A model generated the notes under the pieces. That model was not told where the DNA came from and did not search any database. It worked only from the letters and a program-made list of their open reading frames with translations. A DNA stretch of 11,689 bases from Rhodospirillales bacterium (lineage in GTDB: Bacteria; Pseudomonadota; Alphaproteobacteria; Rhodospirillales; JADHTD01). The translations under genes and the position numbers were made by a program. The stretch lies in NCBI GenBank assembly GCA_016776525.1, contig JADHTD010000054.1, forward strand, positions 1 through 11,689, in the 5' to 3' direction. This document shows, piece by piece, positions 5,779 through 11,689 of the stretch; the first letter of the stretch is position 1, and each line of letters opens with the position of its first letter.

Positions 5779-6015
5779 TCAAGGACGCCATTGAAGGCAG
5801 CGGGCGGTTTGACCGGATTGATACAGGCAAAGGGAAAAATGACCGGTATCGGTATTAATGCGCATGAAGCCGGTTTCCAGGTCACCGTTCAGCAGATAGC
5901 CCGCCTCGCTGAGATCGGCATCGATCAGTTGCAGATTACTGTACAGGAAAACACCAACGGCTATGACGATGCCCGTCCACAATAGGCGTCGATTATTTCC
6001 TTTTTTACGGGCCAT
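5779..6015 (-). CDS. Small single-span membrane protein, unknown function
   Basis: This encodes 78 residues. A basic N-terminus (MARKKGNNRR) precedes one hydrophobic helix (about 11-28, LLWTGIVIAVGVFLYSNL). The remaining 50 residues are soluble, with Cys63 and Cys73. By the positive-inside rule the N-terminus is cytoplasmic and the C-terminal domain periplasmic, where the two cysteines could form a disulfide. I do not recognise the family. The ATG at 6015 has no good ribosome binding site of its own, but a short upstream frame with an excellent GGAGG ends 4 bases before it, so translation may be coupled. It stands 60 bp upstream of the YciI-like gene on the same strand with no terminator between, so it could be the first gene of that operon. 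The base composition is less GC-rich than in the flanking genes. Confidence 0.6.
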   Translation of the reverse strand: MARKKGNNRRLLWTGIVIAVGVFLYSNLQLIDADLSEAGYLLNGDLETGFMRINTDTGHFSLCLYQSGQTARCLQWRP

Positions 6016-6019
6016 ATTC

Positions 6020-6046
6020 TTAGGAGATTAACCGGCTGATCATCAT
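6020..6046 (-). CDS. Candidate upstream mini-ORF (7-8 codons) before the 78-residue gene
   Basis: Two adjacent ATGs (6046 and 6043) follow GGAGG at 6055-6051. The second ATG is at the ideal 7-base spacing. The frame reads MMISRLIS and ends in TAA at 6022-6020, 4 bases before the ATG at 6015 and in a different frame from it. This looks like a leader for translation reinitiation, but chance cannot be excluded. Confidence 0.35.
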   Translation of the reverse strand: MMISRLIS

Positions 6047-6265
6047 AATACCTCCAACCCTATCCAGATATCACACCCACCGGAAGAGTTTTCCCTCGAA
6101 AGGGGGGCACATAAAGAATTTGGCGATTTGGGCGTATTTTGACGTTCCATTTGAAGCCATAAGAACGGACTTCGAATATCCGCTTCCGGCTAAAAACAGG
6201 CTATACGCTCAATGCCGCCAAGCCTATGATAATCAAATGACCATTCAGGAAAGGAGGTCGCCGGA

Positions 6266-7021
6266 ATGATCATTCAAGGCCCCCCGATTGGCCGTTTAGC
6301 CTTGTCCATTCTCATCGTGATGATCGTTTTCGGAAAGCCGCTCGTCGCCTTTTCTGCCGACGGCCCTGTTCATCTCATCAGCACCAAATTACCGGGCGGC
6401 CAGTTCGAAAAAAAGAATGGAAAATTCGTCGGCGCTTTCGCCAAGTTCTTCCGGGAGGCATCGACACAATCGGGCGTGCCCATTGACTTCCGGATGGTGC
6501 CTTGGGTTCGGGCTGTCAGGGAAACGGAACGCTCGGCCGACTTGCTGCTGTTTCCCTTCACCCGGACGGAACAGCGGGAAAGCCGATTTACCTGGATCGC
6601 CCAGTTGGATGAAGACCGCATGTGCTTTGCCTCTGTCGGCAGGCGGATCAACAGCCTTAAGGAGGCGCGGCGCCTGGAACGTATTCTCGTTTGGCGGGGA
6701 ACCTCCAATCAGGCTTTTCTTGAAAAACAGGAATTTAAAAACCTCGTAATTGTGTCGAACAAGAAAAGGATTATTCAGATGCTCAAGGCCAAGCAGGATG
6801 CGGCTTGGTACTTTATCTGTGATGAGGCACAGTCCTATCTCGATCCGGGCAAATCGGATATTACCGTTAAGGTCGGCACCCCTGTTGCCAGCGAAGTCAT
6901 GTGGCTTGCCGGCGGCAAATCATTAAAGCAAACCGCCGCCGTCGATAAATTCATCAAGGCCATTAAAATCCTGGAAAAGGATAAGGTGCTCAAAAAACTG
7001 CTGAGCGAAGCGGCAAAATAA
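6266..7021 (+). CDS. Periplasmic solute-binding protein (SBP_bac_3 type), orphan copy 1
   Basis: This 251-residue protein has an export signal (about 1-31: hydrophobic LALSILIVMIVFGKPLVAFSA) and then a two-lobe type II periplasmic binding protein. Recognisable pieces are an N-terminal strand (VHLISTKLPG), a helix (GAFAKFFREASTQSG), the VPWVRAV motif (78-84), the DLLLFPFTRTEQRE segment (92-105) typical of the binding cleft, WRGTSNQ (143-148) and the C-terminal helix of the closing lobe. This family normally feeds polar amino acids or related solutes to ABC permeases, or acts as a sensor input. No permease, ATPase or sensor lies next to it. Cys120 and Cys185 could form a disulfide absent from its paralog. 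The start is strong (AAAGGAGG before the ATG). DNA here is clearly less GC-rich than at both window ends. It is paired with the gene at 7093. Confidence 0.85.
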   Translation: MIIQGPPIGRLALSILIVMIVFGKPLVAFSADGPVHLISTKLPGGQFEKKNGKFVGAFAKFFREASTQSGVPIDFRMVPWVRAVRETERSADLLLFPFTRTEQRESRFTWIAQLDEDRMCFASVGRRINSLKEARRLERILVWRGTSNQAFLEKQEFKNLVIVSNKKRIIQMLKAKQDAAWYFICDEAQSYLDPGKSDITVKVGTPVASEVMWLAGGKSLKQTAAVDKFIKAIKILEKDKVLKKLLSEAAK

Positions 7022-7092
7022 GGCCGTATTGCTTTAAGTGGAATTCCATTGATAGGGCTAAAGCAACTAAGGGATAGTGGAAGTGAGTAGAG

Positions 7093-7830
7093 ATGATCTA
7101 TCGACAGGTATTGGCAGCGCTCGTTTTATTCTTTCTGATAAGCCACCCGGCTCATGGCGCCGAAAAAATAACCCTCTTCATGACCGAAATTCCCGGTCAG
7201 ACCATGTTGGACGACAGCGAACCGGGAGTAGCGTTGGAGATATTACGGACGGTTGCCAAACGTGCCGATATCACCATCGAGGAACGTTTCGTTCCGTGGG
7301 TTAGGGCTGTAAAGAGCGTCGAACGGTCAAAGGCGGCTCTTATCGTTCCCTTTTCACAAACACCGGCGCGACAGAAATTGTTTGTCTGGATCGTTCCGAT
7401 TTACGACCTGCAATTCGGGTTTGTTTCCCTTGGGAAACCTGTCAATGACATGAACACCGCCCGCCAACTCAACAGAATAGGCGTTTGGCGCGGATCATCC
7501 ATGGAAGAAGAACTTCGCCGCGAAGGCTTCAAAAACCTTATACCGGTTACCAGCGACCAAACGCTCGAGAAAATGCTTGTGGGCAATCGTTTTGCCGCCT
7601 GGTATGGCTCCCTCAACGAAGCCGCCTACAAATTCAGGGGCATTAACGAAATCAATCGATCCCGCCTGCATTTTGGAAAGACCGTCAACTCTTATGCGGT
7701 TTGGATCGCGGCTGGAAAAGGCTTTCCCGCAGCCACCCTGAAGAAGATACGCTCGACCGTGTCGGATATGAAAGCCGATGGGACGATCCAGGCCATTATG
7801 AAGCGATACGGCATGGATGCGACTAGGTAG
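7093..7830 (+). CDS. Periplasmic solute-binding protein (SBP_bac_3 type), orphan copy 2
   Basis: This 245-residue paralog follows copy 1 by 71 bp on the same strand. It has a signal peptide of about 23 residues (VLAALVLFFLISHPAHGA), then the same fold. Shared landmarks are FVPWVRAV (66-73; copy 1 has MVPWVRAV), a central VPFSQTPARQKLFVWI segment, VWRGSSMEEE (131-140) and AAWYGSLNEAAY near the hinge. The two copies agree in these blocks but differ widely elsewhere, so the duplication is old or the pair was acquired together. No transport partner is adjacent; a free periplasmic sensor or a distant permease is possible. The start at 7093 has only a weak purine-rich AAGTGAGTAGAG before it. I kept it because the signal peptide begins there. 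A small ACGGC/GCCGT hairpin follows the stop but lacks a T tract. Confidence 0.85.
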   Translation: MIYRQVLAALVLFFLISHPAHGAEKITLFMTEIPGQTMLDDSEPGVALEILRTVAKRADITIEERFVPWVRAVKSVERSKAALIVPFSQTPARQKLFVWIVPIYDLQFGFVSLGKPVNDMNTARQLNRIGVWRGSSMEEELRREGFKNLIPVTSDQTLEKMLVGNRFAAWYGSLNEAAYKFRGINEINRSRLHFGKTVNSYAVWIAAGKGFPAATLKKIRSTVSDMKADGTIQAIMKRYGMDATR

Positions 7831-7964
7831 ATGACGGCGTTTTAGCCGTAAACGGACAGGCGCAATGCATAAGGGGCGGCATCAGGCCCCGGGCACCGGC
7901 CGGGTCGGTAATGGCCCGCCGCTGGGGGCTCCTTCGAGCCGGTCTTTGCCGAACGCTTCTCAGG

Positions 7965-8246
7965 TCATATGGTCATGTCGTCGACCCGTTCGATGGTCGG
8001 CTCGTCGAAGGCGGGCATGGTCATGATCCGCCCGTATCCGTTTTTCGCGTACCACATGCTGAAGGCGAGCACCACATAGGGGTCCGACGCCTCAATGATG
8101 TCGATGAAATCGTATTGCCCCTGGGTGTAGTAAATGGATTCAAACTCGATGCCGAATTCCTTGGCCTTGGCCATGGATTCCTCGACGCGTTCCTTGTGGC
8201 GTCCGATCCAGTCGCGGTCCAGCATTCCCATAAGGATATATTTCAT
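7965..8246 (-). CDS. GYD-domain protein
   Basis: This encodes 93 residues from the ATG at 8246. The frame is open to 8273, but the strong GAGGAGG site directly before 8246 sets the start. The sequence (KYILMGMLDRDW, FGIEFESIYYTQGQYDFIDIIEASD, YAKNGYGRIMTMPAF) fits the GYD family of small ferredoxin-like alpha-beta proteins. The diagnostic G-x-Y-D is GQYD in the middle, followed by an acidic loop and a final MTMPAF strand. Function in this family is not established; the fold suggests a dimeric barrel like YciI. It stands alone, divergent from the MscS gene. The leader carries an extended -10 promoter, a perfect hairpin next to the ribosome binding site and a CUCCUC that could pair with that site, which suggests post-transcriptional control (see findings). 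Confidence 0.85.
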   Translation of the reverse strand: MKYILMGMLDRDWIGRHKERVEESMAKAKEFGIEFESIYYTQGQYDFIDIIEASDPYVVLAFSMWYAKNGYGRIMTMPAFDEPTIERVDDMTI

Positions 8247-8251
8247 GGTGG

Positions 8252-8296
8252 CCTCCTCGTGGATGCTATCCACTGGCTTTAGGTTTCCTCAGAGGA
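8252..8296 (-). promoter_or_regulatory. GYD gene leader: ribosome-site hairpin and anti-Shine-Dalgarno element
   Basis: A perfect GTGGAT-AGC-ATCCAC stem-loop (8273-8259) ends where the GAGGAGG ribosome site begins (8258-8252). Further 5', TCCTC-T-GAGGA (8296-8286) is a second dyad, and the CTCCTC around 8297-8286 is complementary to the ribosome site. The leader could thus fold in alternative ways, one hiding the start signal. This is read from sequence only. Confidence 0.35.
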
Positions 8297-8304
8297 GATC
8301 GTTT

Positions 8305-8313
8305 ATTATAGCA
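8305..8313 (-). promoter_or_regulatory. Extended -10 promoter for the GYD gene
   Basis: On the minus strand TGC-TATAAT (8313-8305) is a perfect extended -10 element (TGnTATAAT), which can work without a -35 box; none is seen at the right distance. The start would be near 8298, leaving a leader of about 52 bases. Confidence 0.55.
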
Positions 8314-8436
8314 CATTTACCGCTAGAATGCCGGTCTCCGTCGGCGGGCAGGGGGCTGTGCATACCCCGGTATTGACAATTGGCCGCCGCCGCTGAAACT
8401 CTGGCCTCGTGGTCCCGAAAATAAGAGGAAGGTCTA

Positions 8437-9282
8437 ATGGACAAGCAAGCTGACACCTATTACGCCCAGGCGGAAGCCATCATCAACGACGTTATCGGCA
8501 TCCTGACCTCATACGGTCTCGACCTTGTCGGGGCGCTGGCCATCCTCATCATCGGTTTGTGGTTCTCCAAAAAAGCCGCCGCCATGACGCGAAGCGCCCT
8601 GACCAAATCAAAGCGCGTCGAAGATACGCTGGTCAGCTTCTTCTCCAGTATCGTCAAATATCTGGTCATCGTCTTCACGGTGATTGCCGTGCTCGGCCAG
8701 TTCGGGGTGCAGACGGCCAGCCTGCTGACGGTCCTCGGCGCCGCCGGCCTGGCCATCGGTCTGGCCTTGCAGGGGACGCTGAGCAACGTCGCCGCTGGTG
8801 TCATGCTGCTCATCTTCCGGCCCTTCAAGGTCGGCGATTACGTCGAGGCCGGTGGCCACAGCGGCACCATTAAGGAACTGAACCTGTTCACGACGGTAAT
8901 GGCGACCCCCGACAATGTCCGCATTACCGTTCCCAACAGTTCCATCTGGGGCAGTTCGGTGTCGAATTATTCCATCAACCCGACCCGCCGCGTCGATCTG
9001 GTCATGGGTATTTCCTATGACGACGATATCGACAAGGCGATGGCGGTCATGCAGGCGGTGATCGCAGACGATTCCCGCGTCTTGTCCGACCCGGAACCGT
9101 TCGTCGCCGTTTCCGAACTGGCCGACAGCTCGGTCAATTTCGTGGTCCGGGTGTGGGTCAACAACGCCGATTACTGGCCGGTCAAATTCGACCTGACGAA
9201 AGCCCTGAAACAGCGTTTCGACACCGACGGCGTCAACATTCCGTATCCGACCCGCACGGTTTACACCATTGCCGACAACTGA
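8437..9282 (+). CDS. mscS: Small-conductance mechanosensitive channel MscS
   Basis: This 281-residue protein is the same size as E. coli MscS (286). TM1 is at about 27-45, TM2 at 70-87 and the pore-lining TM3 at about 96-127, with the near-identical signature GVQTASLLTVLGAAGLAIGL followed by ALQGTLSNVAAG. Gly and Ala alternate along the pore helix, as needed for packing. The cytoplasmic beta domain starts at FRPFKVGDYVE, and the C-terminal domain carries NFVVRVWVNNADYW and the final PYPTRTV strand. The protein is a homoheptamer in the inner membrane that opens under tension and releases solutes during hypo-osmotic shock. The start is supported by AGAGGAAGG before the ATG. It is a single-gene unit ended by a strong terminator at 9313. 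The spacer before it contains TTGACA at 8373-8378, but I see no good -10 partner. Confidence 0.96.
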   Translation: MDKQADTYYAQAEAIINDVIGILTSYGLDLVGALAILIIGLWFSKKAAAMTRSALTKSKRVEDTLVSFFSSIVKYLVIVFTVIAVLGQFGVQTASLLTVLGAAGLAIGLALQGTLSNVAAGVMLLIFRPFKVGDYVEAGGHSGTIKELNLFTTVMATPDNVRITVPNSSIWGSSVSNYSINPTRRVDLVMGISYDDDIDKAMAVMQAVIADDSRVLSDPEPFVAVSELADSSVNFVVRVWVNNADYWPVKFDLTKALKQRFDTDGVNIPYPTRTVYTIADN

Positions 9283-9312
9283 TTGACGGCACGCCGCCAC
9301 CCTACAAACACG

Positions 9313-9337
9313 AAAGGCCCCGTCAGGGGCCTTTTTT
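9313..9337 (+). terminator. Rho-independent terminator of mscS
   Basis: GGCCCC-GTCA-GGGGCC is a perfect 6-bp GC stem extended by AAA/TTT pairs and followed by T6 (9332-9337). It lies 30 bp past the mscS stop. Its A-rich left flank (three A's) could give weaker termination for the convergent gene at 9358. Confidence 0.9.
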
Positions 9338-9357
9338 ATGGCAATGGACGCCGCCGC

Positions 9358-9720
9358 TCAGGCGTATATGTCGACGATCGAACCGCGGGCCAGTTCGGCA
9401 TTTTCTTCCGAGCGGTCGAAATTAAGCTGTTGCAGCCGGTCCAGGTCGATATCCCTGAGCACCTGGCGGTTCTCCAACCGGTCGTCTTCGGTGGCTTCGG
9501 TCTGTGCTTGGCTGTTAAGGCGGGTTTCGTCCTGGCGGTCGAGGGTGAAACGGCCGTCGATATCGCGTTGGCGGTTGACCTCGGTCAGTTCCAGGGTGCG
9601 CGCCAAGCGGGCCTGGTCACGTTCGTGCCCGGCTTGCACCCGATCTTCGTGGCTGACAACCTCCTGCCGGGGAGTGGTAATACGCTCCGGCCGTCCGCTG
9701 GAAATAGGTGTTATCGCCAT
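9358..9720 (-). CDS. Highly charged 120-residue protein, unknown function
   Basis: This encodes 120 residues beginning MAITPISSGRPERI and ending RGSIVDIYA. The body (about 19-110) is built of Arg, Glu, Asp and Gln with regularly placed Leu and Ile, suggesting a long amphipathic or coiled-coil helix. Between a Ser/Thr/Pro-rich start and a short hydrophobic tail there is no signal, membrane segment or Cys. I recognise no named family. I prefer this minus-strand frame to the longer plus-strand frames over the same bases because the latter translate into improbable Ser/Arg/Cys-rich strings and run across the mscS terminator. A TATAAT lies at 9793-9788 upstream. The ribosome site is weak (GGGAACGGA). 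The stop lies 21 bp from the mscS terminator. Confidence 0.6.
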   Translation of the reverse strand: MAITPISSGRPERITTPRQEVVSHEDRVQAGHERDQARLARTLELTEVNRQRDIDGRFTLDRQDETRLNSQAQTEATEDDRLENRQVLRDIDLDRLQQLNFDRSEENAELARGSIVDIYA

Positions 9721-9787
9721 TCCGTTCCCAAACCCAAATCATCGGACGGGCCAGATGAACCCGCCGCGTCCCAAAATTCCGCATACC

Positions 9788-9793
9788 ATTATA
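9788..9793 (-). promoter_or_regulatory. Consensus -10 box upstream of the 120-residue gene
   Basis: Minus-strand TATAAT lies in an AT-rich patch about 68-73 bases upstream of the ATG at 9720. No convincing -35 hexamer is seen at 16-18 bp, so this is only a partial promoter call. Confidence 0.35.
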
Positions 9794-9939
9794 CTTAAAT
9801 TGCGCAAAATCGCCAGTCTGTTTTCTGACGACCGTCAAGGCGGATTGCATGCACTGTTGCTAATATTCTGGCAGTTTGGTGGCGCGCGAAGACCGCAGCC
9901 GCCGCTGTTGCCAACGAAAGCCTAAGGAGAAGAAGAAAA

Positions 9940-10296
9940 ATGAGCAAAGATTACCCCCAAATGGCCGTCGATCTGACGAAGTCCATCGGTATCATGCGCA
10001 AAGGCATACCGGAAACAATGGGTGGGTTTTCGGCGCTGGCCAAGGCGGCCACGGCGGACGGCGCTCTGGATGTTAAAACCAAGGAACTGATCGCCGTTGC
10101 CATCGGTGTTGCGGTCCGTTGCGACGGCTGCATTGCCTTCCATGTTAAAGCCGCCTTGAAAGCCGGAGCAACACGCCAGGAAATGCTGGAAACCATCGGC
10201 ATGGGCATCTACATGGGTGGCGGCCCGTCCATGGTATACGGTGCCCAGACCCTGGAAGCCTACGATCAATTCACGGAAGCACTGGTCGCCGCCTAA
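9940..10296 (+). CDS. Carboxymuconolactone decarboxylase family / AhpD-like protein
   Basis: This 118-residue protein is one complete CMD domain. The AhpD-type active-site block is intact: Glu49 (TKELIAVAIG), then Cys61-x-x-Cys64 and His68 (RCDGCIAFHVKAAL), followed by GATRQEMLETIG. AhpD members with the CxxC motif act as thiol peroxidases or adaptors that reduce peroxiredoxins; many small single-domain relatives are uncharacterised. With CxxC present, a redox role is more likely than true carboxymuconolactone decarboxylase activity. The C-terminal GGGPSMVYG and YDQFTE segments are also typical of small members. The start is firm: AAGGAGAAGAAG lies shortly before the ATG. No peroxiredoxin or ring-cleavage gene is adjacent. 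It converges on the universal stress gene, leaving 33 bp between stops and no clear terminator. Confidence 0.93.
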   Translation: MSKDYPQMAVDLTKSIGIMRKGIPETMGGFSALAKAATADGALDVKTKELIAVAIGVAVRCDGCIAFHVKAALKAGATRQEMLETIGMGIYMGGGPSMVYGAQTLEAYDQFTEALVAA

Positions 10297-10329
10297 AGGC
10301 CGCCGTCTGCCGTCCCCGTTAGTGTTTCA

Positions 10330-10830
10330 TCACGAGCGTATGGTTACGCACGAGCCCTTGGCTTTGCGTGAAACCTTATCGGATACGCTGCCGAGGAAGG
10401 CGCCCTTGATATTGCCGAGCCCGCGGCTGCCGATGACGATGAGGTCGGCGTCTACCTTTTTGGCGCATTTAAGGATGCGTTTTGCGGCGTCCCCGCCTTT
10501 GATCAGGGTTTCGATCTCACCGACGCCTTTGTCGGCGGCCATTTGCCGGGCCGGTACGAAAATTGTTTTTTCAACATTGTCGACCATTTGCTGAATGCTT
10601 TCCGCATTCATGCCGACGGAGGCCATGCCCGCCATCAGGTCGGGCATATCGGATTCGTCGGCAGGTTTCCCTTTGCCGAGACGTTTCAAGGCTTTCGTAT
10701 CACGGACCTGTTCAAGCACATGAATCATGACCAGCTTCGATCCATAAAGCTTGGCCAGGTCACAGGCGAACTCCAGGGCCTTTTGGGCATGTTGGGATTT
10801 ATCCGTCGGAACCAGGATTGTCTTGAACAT
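10330..10830 (-). CDS. Universal stress protein, UspA family (ATP-binding type)
   Basis: This 166-residue single USP domain starts MFKTILVPTDKS, the usual first strand with its conserved Asp10. The ATP-binding signature G-2x-G-9x-G-S is complete (Gly134, Gly137, Gly147, Ser148 in IGSRGLGNIKGAFLGSVS), so it should belong to the nucleotide-binding subgroup rather than the non-binding UspA type. A lysine/glycine-rich insertion (about 47-66, KALKRLGKGKPADESD) makes it longer than the typical 140-150 residues. Such proteins are soluble dimers induced by starvation, oxidative or respiratory stress; the exact role is unknown. The start at 10830 has AAGGAAG at good spacing. The stop converges on the AhpD-like gene. 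The 145-base spacer upstream contains AT-rich TATAAA and TACAAT strings on the minus strand, but no pair with a proper -35. Confidence 0.93.
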   Translation of the reverse strand: MFKTILVPTDKSQHAQKALEFACDLAKLYGSKLVMIHVLEQVRDTKALKRLGKGKPADESDMPDLMAGMASVGMNAESIQQMVDNVEKTIFVPARQMAADKGVGEIETLIKGGDAAKRILKCAKKVDADLIVIGSRGLGNIKGAFLGSVSDKVSRKAKGSCVTIRS

Positions 10831-10948
10831 GGTTGTCTTCCTTATAGCCCGTTGCGTCTGTGGGTACCGTTGGGAACCGTCTTGAATTTATACCTCTCAT
10901 TGTACCCAATATACAGGTTCTTGGGATGATCGGGGTCATGTGGGGGAT

Positions 10949-10983
10949 AAAAAAGCCGTTGTTACCGGAATGGCCCTAACGGC
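10949..10983 (-). terminator. Rho-independent terminator overlapping a stop codon
   Basis: On the minus strand GCCGTT (10983-10978) pairs with AACGGC (10960-10955) and T6 follows directly (10954-10949). The TAG stop of the gene at 10976 lies within the left arm and loop, so the gene ends inside its own terminator. Confidence 0.65.
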
Positions 10984-11689
10984 GCCGCAATTGCCGGGCG
11001 TGCAGCATGAAATCCGGCAACGACAGCAGCCGGAAAACGGGTTTGGCGCCCGGCCGGTAAAGTCTCACCAGGCCATGTTTGCGATCCGGCAGGGATGACC
11101 AGCGCAGGTCGTCGATTTGGCGTATTTCCAGGATGCTGGTATCGCCGGCGTTATCCACGCTGACCCAGCGATGCGTCGTGTTTTTGCGGCGCGGTTCGCC
11201 GAAAAAGGGCGTCCAGATCTCCGGCTTGTGGGTCGGCGGGCCGTAACGGATGGTCAGGTAATCGGCGATGGTCTTGAAATCACCGGCGCCGAACAGGGCG
11301 TGATACTGGCTGGCCCGGCCTTCGTCATAGCGGACGATAATCTGGCTGCCGCGGTAATACTTGGTGGTGATGTTGAACAAGCGGGTGAGACCGGCCGGCC
11401 ATTCGGCTTTCTCCACACAGAATACGGCCTTGCCCCGTTTTTTGACGATACAGGGACTGGTGGCCTTTTCCGGTTTGGCCCGGCCCAGAGCCATGTCCGT
11501 GGCGATGGCCAGCCTGACCCCGCGCAGGGCTCGGTCGGGAACGGGCGGCGGCGGCCGGCGGGCCGGGGCGACGGAGGCGGTTTGCGGCGCTGCTTTGACG
11601 GCCACCGGCTGTGGCGGTGCCTTGGCCGGGGCGGCGGGGGCGGCTTCGGCCTGTTCCGCCTGTTTTGACGGTTGCTCCGTGACGGCGCG
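10976..11689 (-). CDS. C-terminal part of a Pro/Ala-linker protein, unknown function (5' end outside the window)
   Basis: The frame is open from the right edge (a full codon at 11689-11687) to TAG at 10978-10976, giving 237 visible residues. A GTG at 11605 is in frame but is not needed as a start, because coding continues beyond the window. The first 60 or so residues are Ala/Pro/Gln-rich (for example QAEQAEAAPAAPAKAPPQPV), like a flexible linker behind an N-terminal anchor that cannot be seen. From about residue 68 a globular domain follows with SPCIVKKRGKAVFCVEKAEW (two cysteines), YYRGSQIIVRYDEGRASQYH, FKTIADYLTIRYGPPTHKPE and WSSLPDRKHGLVRLYRPG. The layout suggests an exported or membrane-tethered protein with a periplasmic beta-rich domain (inference). 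I do not recognise the family. A terminator overlaps the stop. Confidence 0.7.
   Translation of the reverse strand, partial: RAVTEQPSKQAEQAEAAPAAPAKAPPQPVAVKAAPQTASVAPARRPPPPVPDRALRGVRLAIATDMALGRAKPEKATSPCIVKKRGKAVFCVEKAEWPAGLTRLFNITTKYYRGSQIIVRYDEGRASQYHALFGAGDFKTIADYLTIRYGPPTHKPEIWTPFFGEPRRKNTTHRWVSVDNAGDTSILEIRQIDDLRWSSLPDRKHGLVRLYRPGAKPVFRLLSLPDFMLHARQLRRR

Noticed and set aside
7077..7304. 75-codon plus-strand frame overlapping the start of the second binding protein
   Set aside because: It overlaps the signal peptide and first lobe of a clear solute-binding protein in another frame, and the composition is not protein-like.
7831..7964. Possible terminator or RNA after the binding-protein pair
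   Set aside because: It contains only a 5-bp ACGGC/GCCGT hairpin without a T tract. Nothing else is recognisable in the spacer.
8373..8378. TTGACA as -35 box of mscS
   Set aside because: The hexamers 16-18 bp downstream (around AAACTC) do not resemble a -10 box, so it was not called.
9338..9925. 195-codon plus-strand frame (and an overlapping 171-codon frame)
   Set aside because: The 195-codon frame begins immediately after the T tract of the mscS terminator and translates into Ser/Arg/Cys-rich text. The overlapping 171-codon frame starts ahead of the terminator at 9283 and runs through its stem. The minus-strand 120-residue frame has a more natural composition and a -10 box.
11117..11668. 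183-codon plus-strand frame at the right edge
   Set aside because: It is antisense to the linker protein. It has a Gly-rich low-complexity end and no start signal.

Overview
The window looks like an ordinary stretch of a GC-rich proteobacterial chromosome. An alphaproteobacterium of Rhodospirillales type is my best guess, judged from codon bias, strong AGGAGG-type ribosome binding sites and gene content; this is inference, not proven. There is no tRNA, rRNA, CRISPR array, transposase or phage gene. Genes are densely packed on both strands, and no gene-free stretch exceeds 300 bases. The longest, 3543-3825, holds the leader and promoter of the dihydroorotate dehydrogenase gene.

Layout. 1-344 is the 3' end of an unidentified + strand gene. 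It converges on a small secreted four-cysteine protein (351-737, -) and a bacteriohemerythrin (809-1225, -). A beta-hydroxyacid dehydrogenase family gene (1404-2294, +) converges on a divergent class 2 dihydroorotate dehydrogenase (2445-3542, -). The DHOD gene has a well-formed promoter, a terminator-like leader hairpin and an overlapping leader reading frame. A 69-residue Arg/Asp-rich protein (3826-4035, +) follows. Next comes a probable minus-strand operon: a 78-residue membrane-anchored protein (5779-6015), a tandem-duplicated YciI-like protein (5095-5718) and an amidohydrolase related to 2-pyrone-4,6-dicarboxylate lactonase (4197-5084).

5.8-7.85 kb is visibly poorer in GC. It carries two tandem, diverged periplasmic solute-binding proteins (6266-7021 and 7093-7830, +) with no transporter genes beside them. 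A GYD-domain protein (7965-8246, -) is divergent from an MscS mechanosensitive channel (8437-9282, +), which ends at a strong terminator. A charged 120-residue protein (9358-9720, -) is divergent from a carboxymuconolactone decarboxylase/AhpD-like protein (9940-10296, +). That gene converges on a UspA-type universal stress protein (10330-10830, -). The right edge holds the C-terminal part of a Pro/Ala-rich linker protein (10976-11689, -).

How the genes may work together: several products fit stress or oxygen/redox physiology (hemerythrin, AhpD-like, USP, MscS), but each lies in its own transcription unit. Only the YciI-amidohydrolase pair (10 bp apart) and the solute-binding pair look like functional pairs. 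I see no clearly new multi-gene defence or mobile system. The most interesting signals are the regulatory architecture upstream of the DHOD gene, the Cys in that enzyme's active-site loop, and the orphan solute-binding pair.
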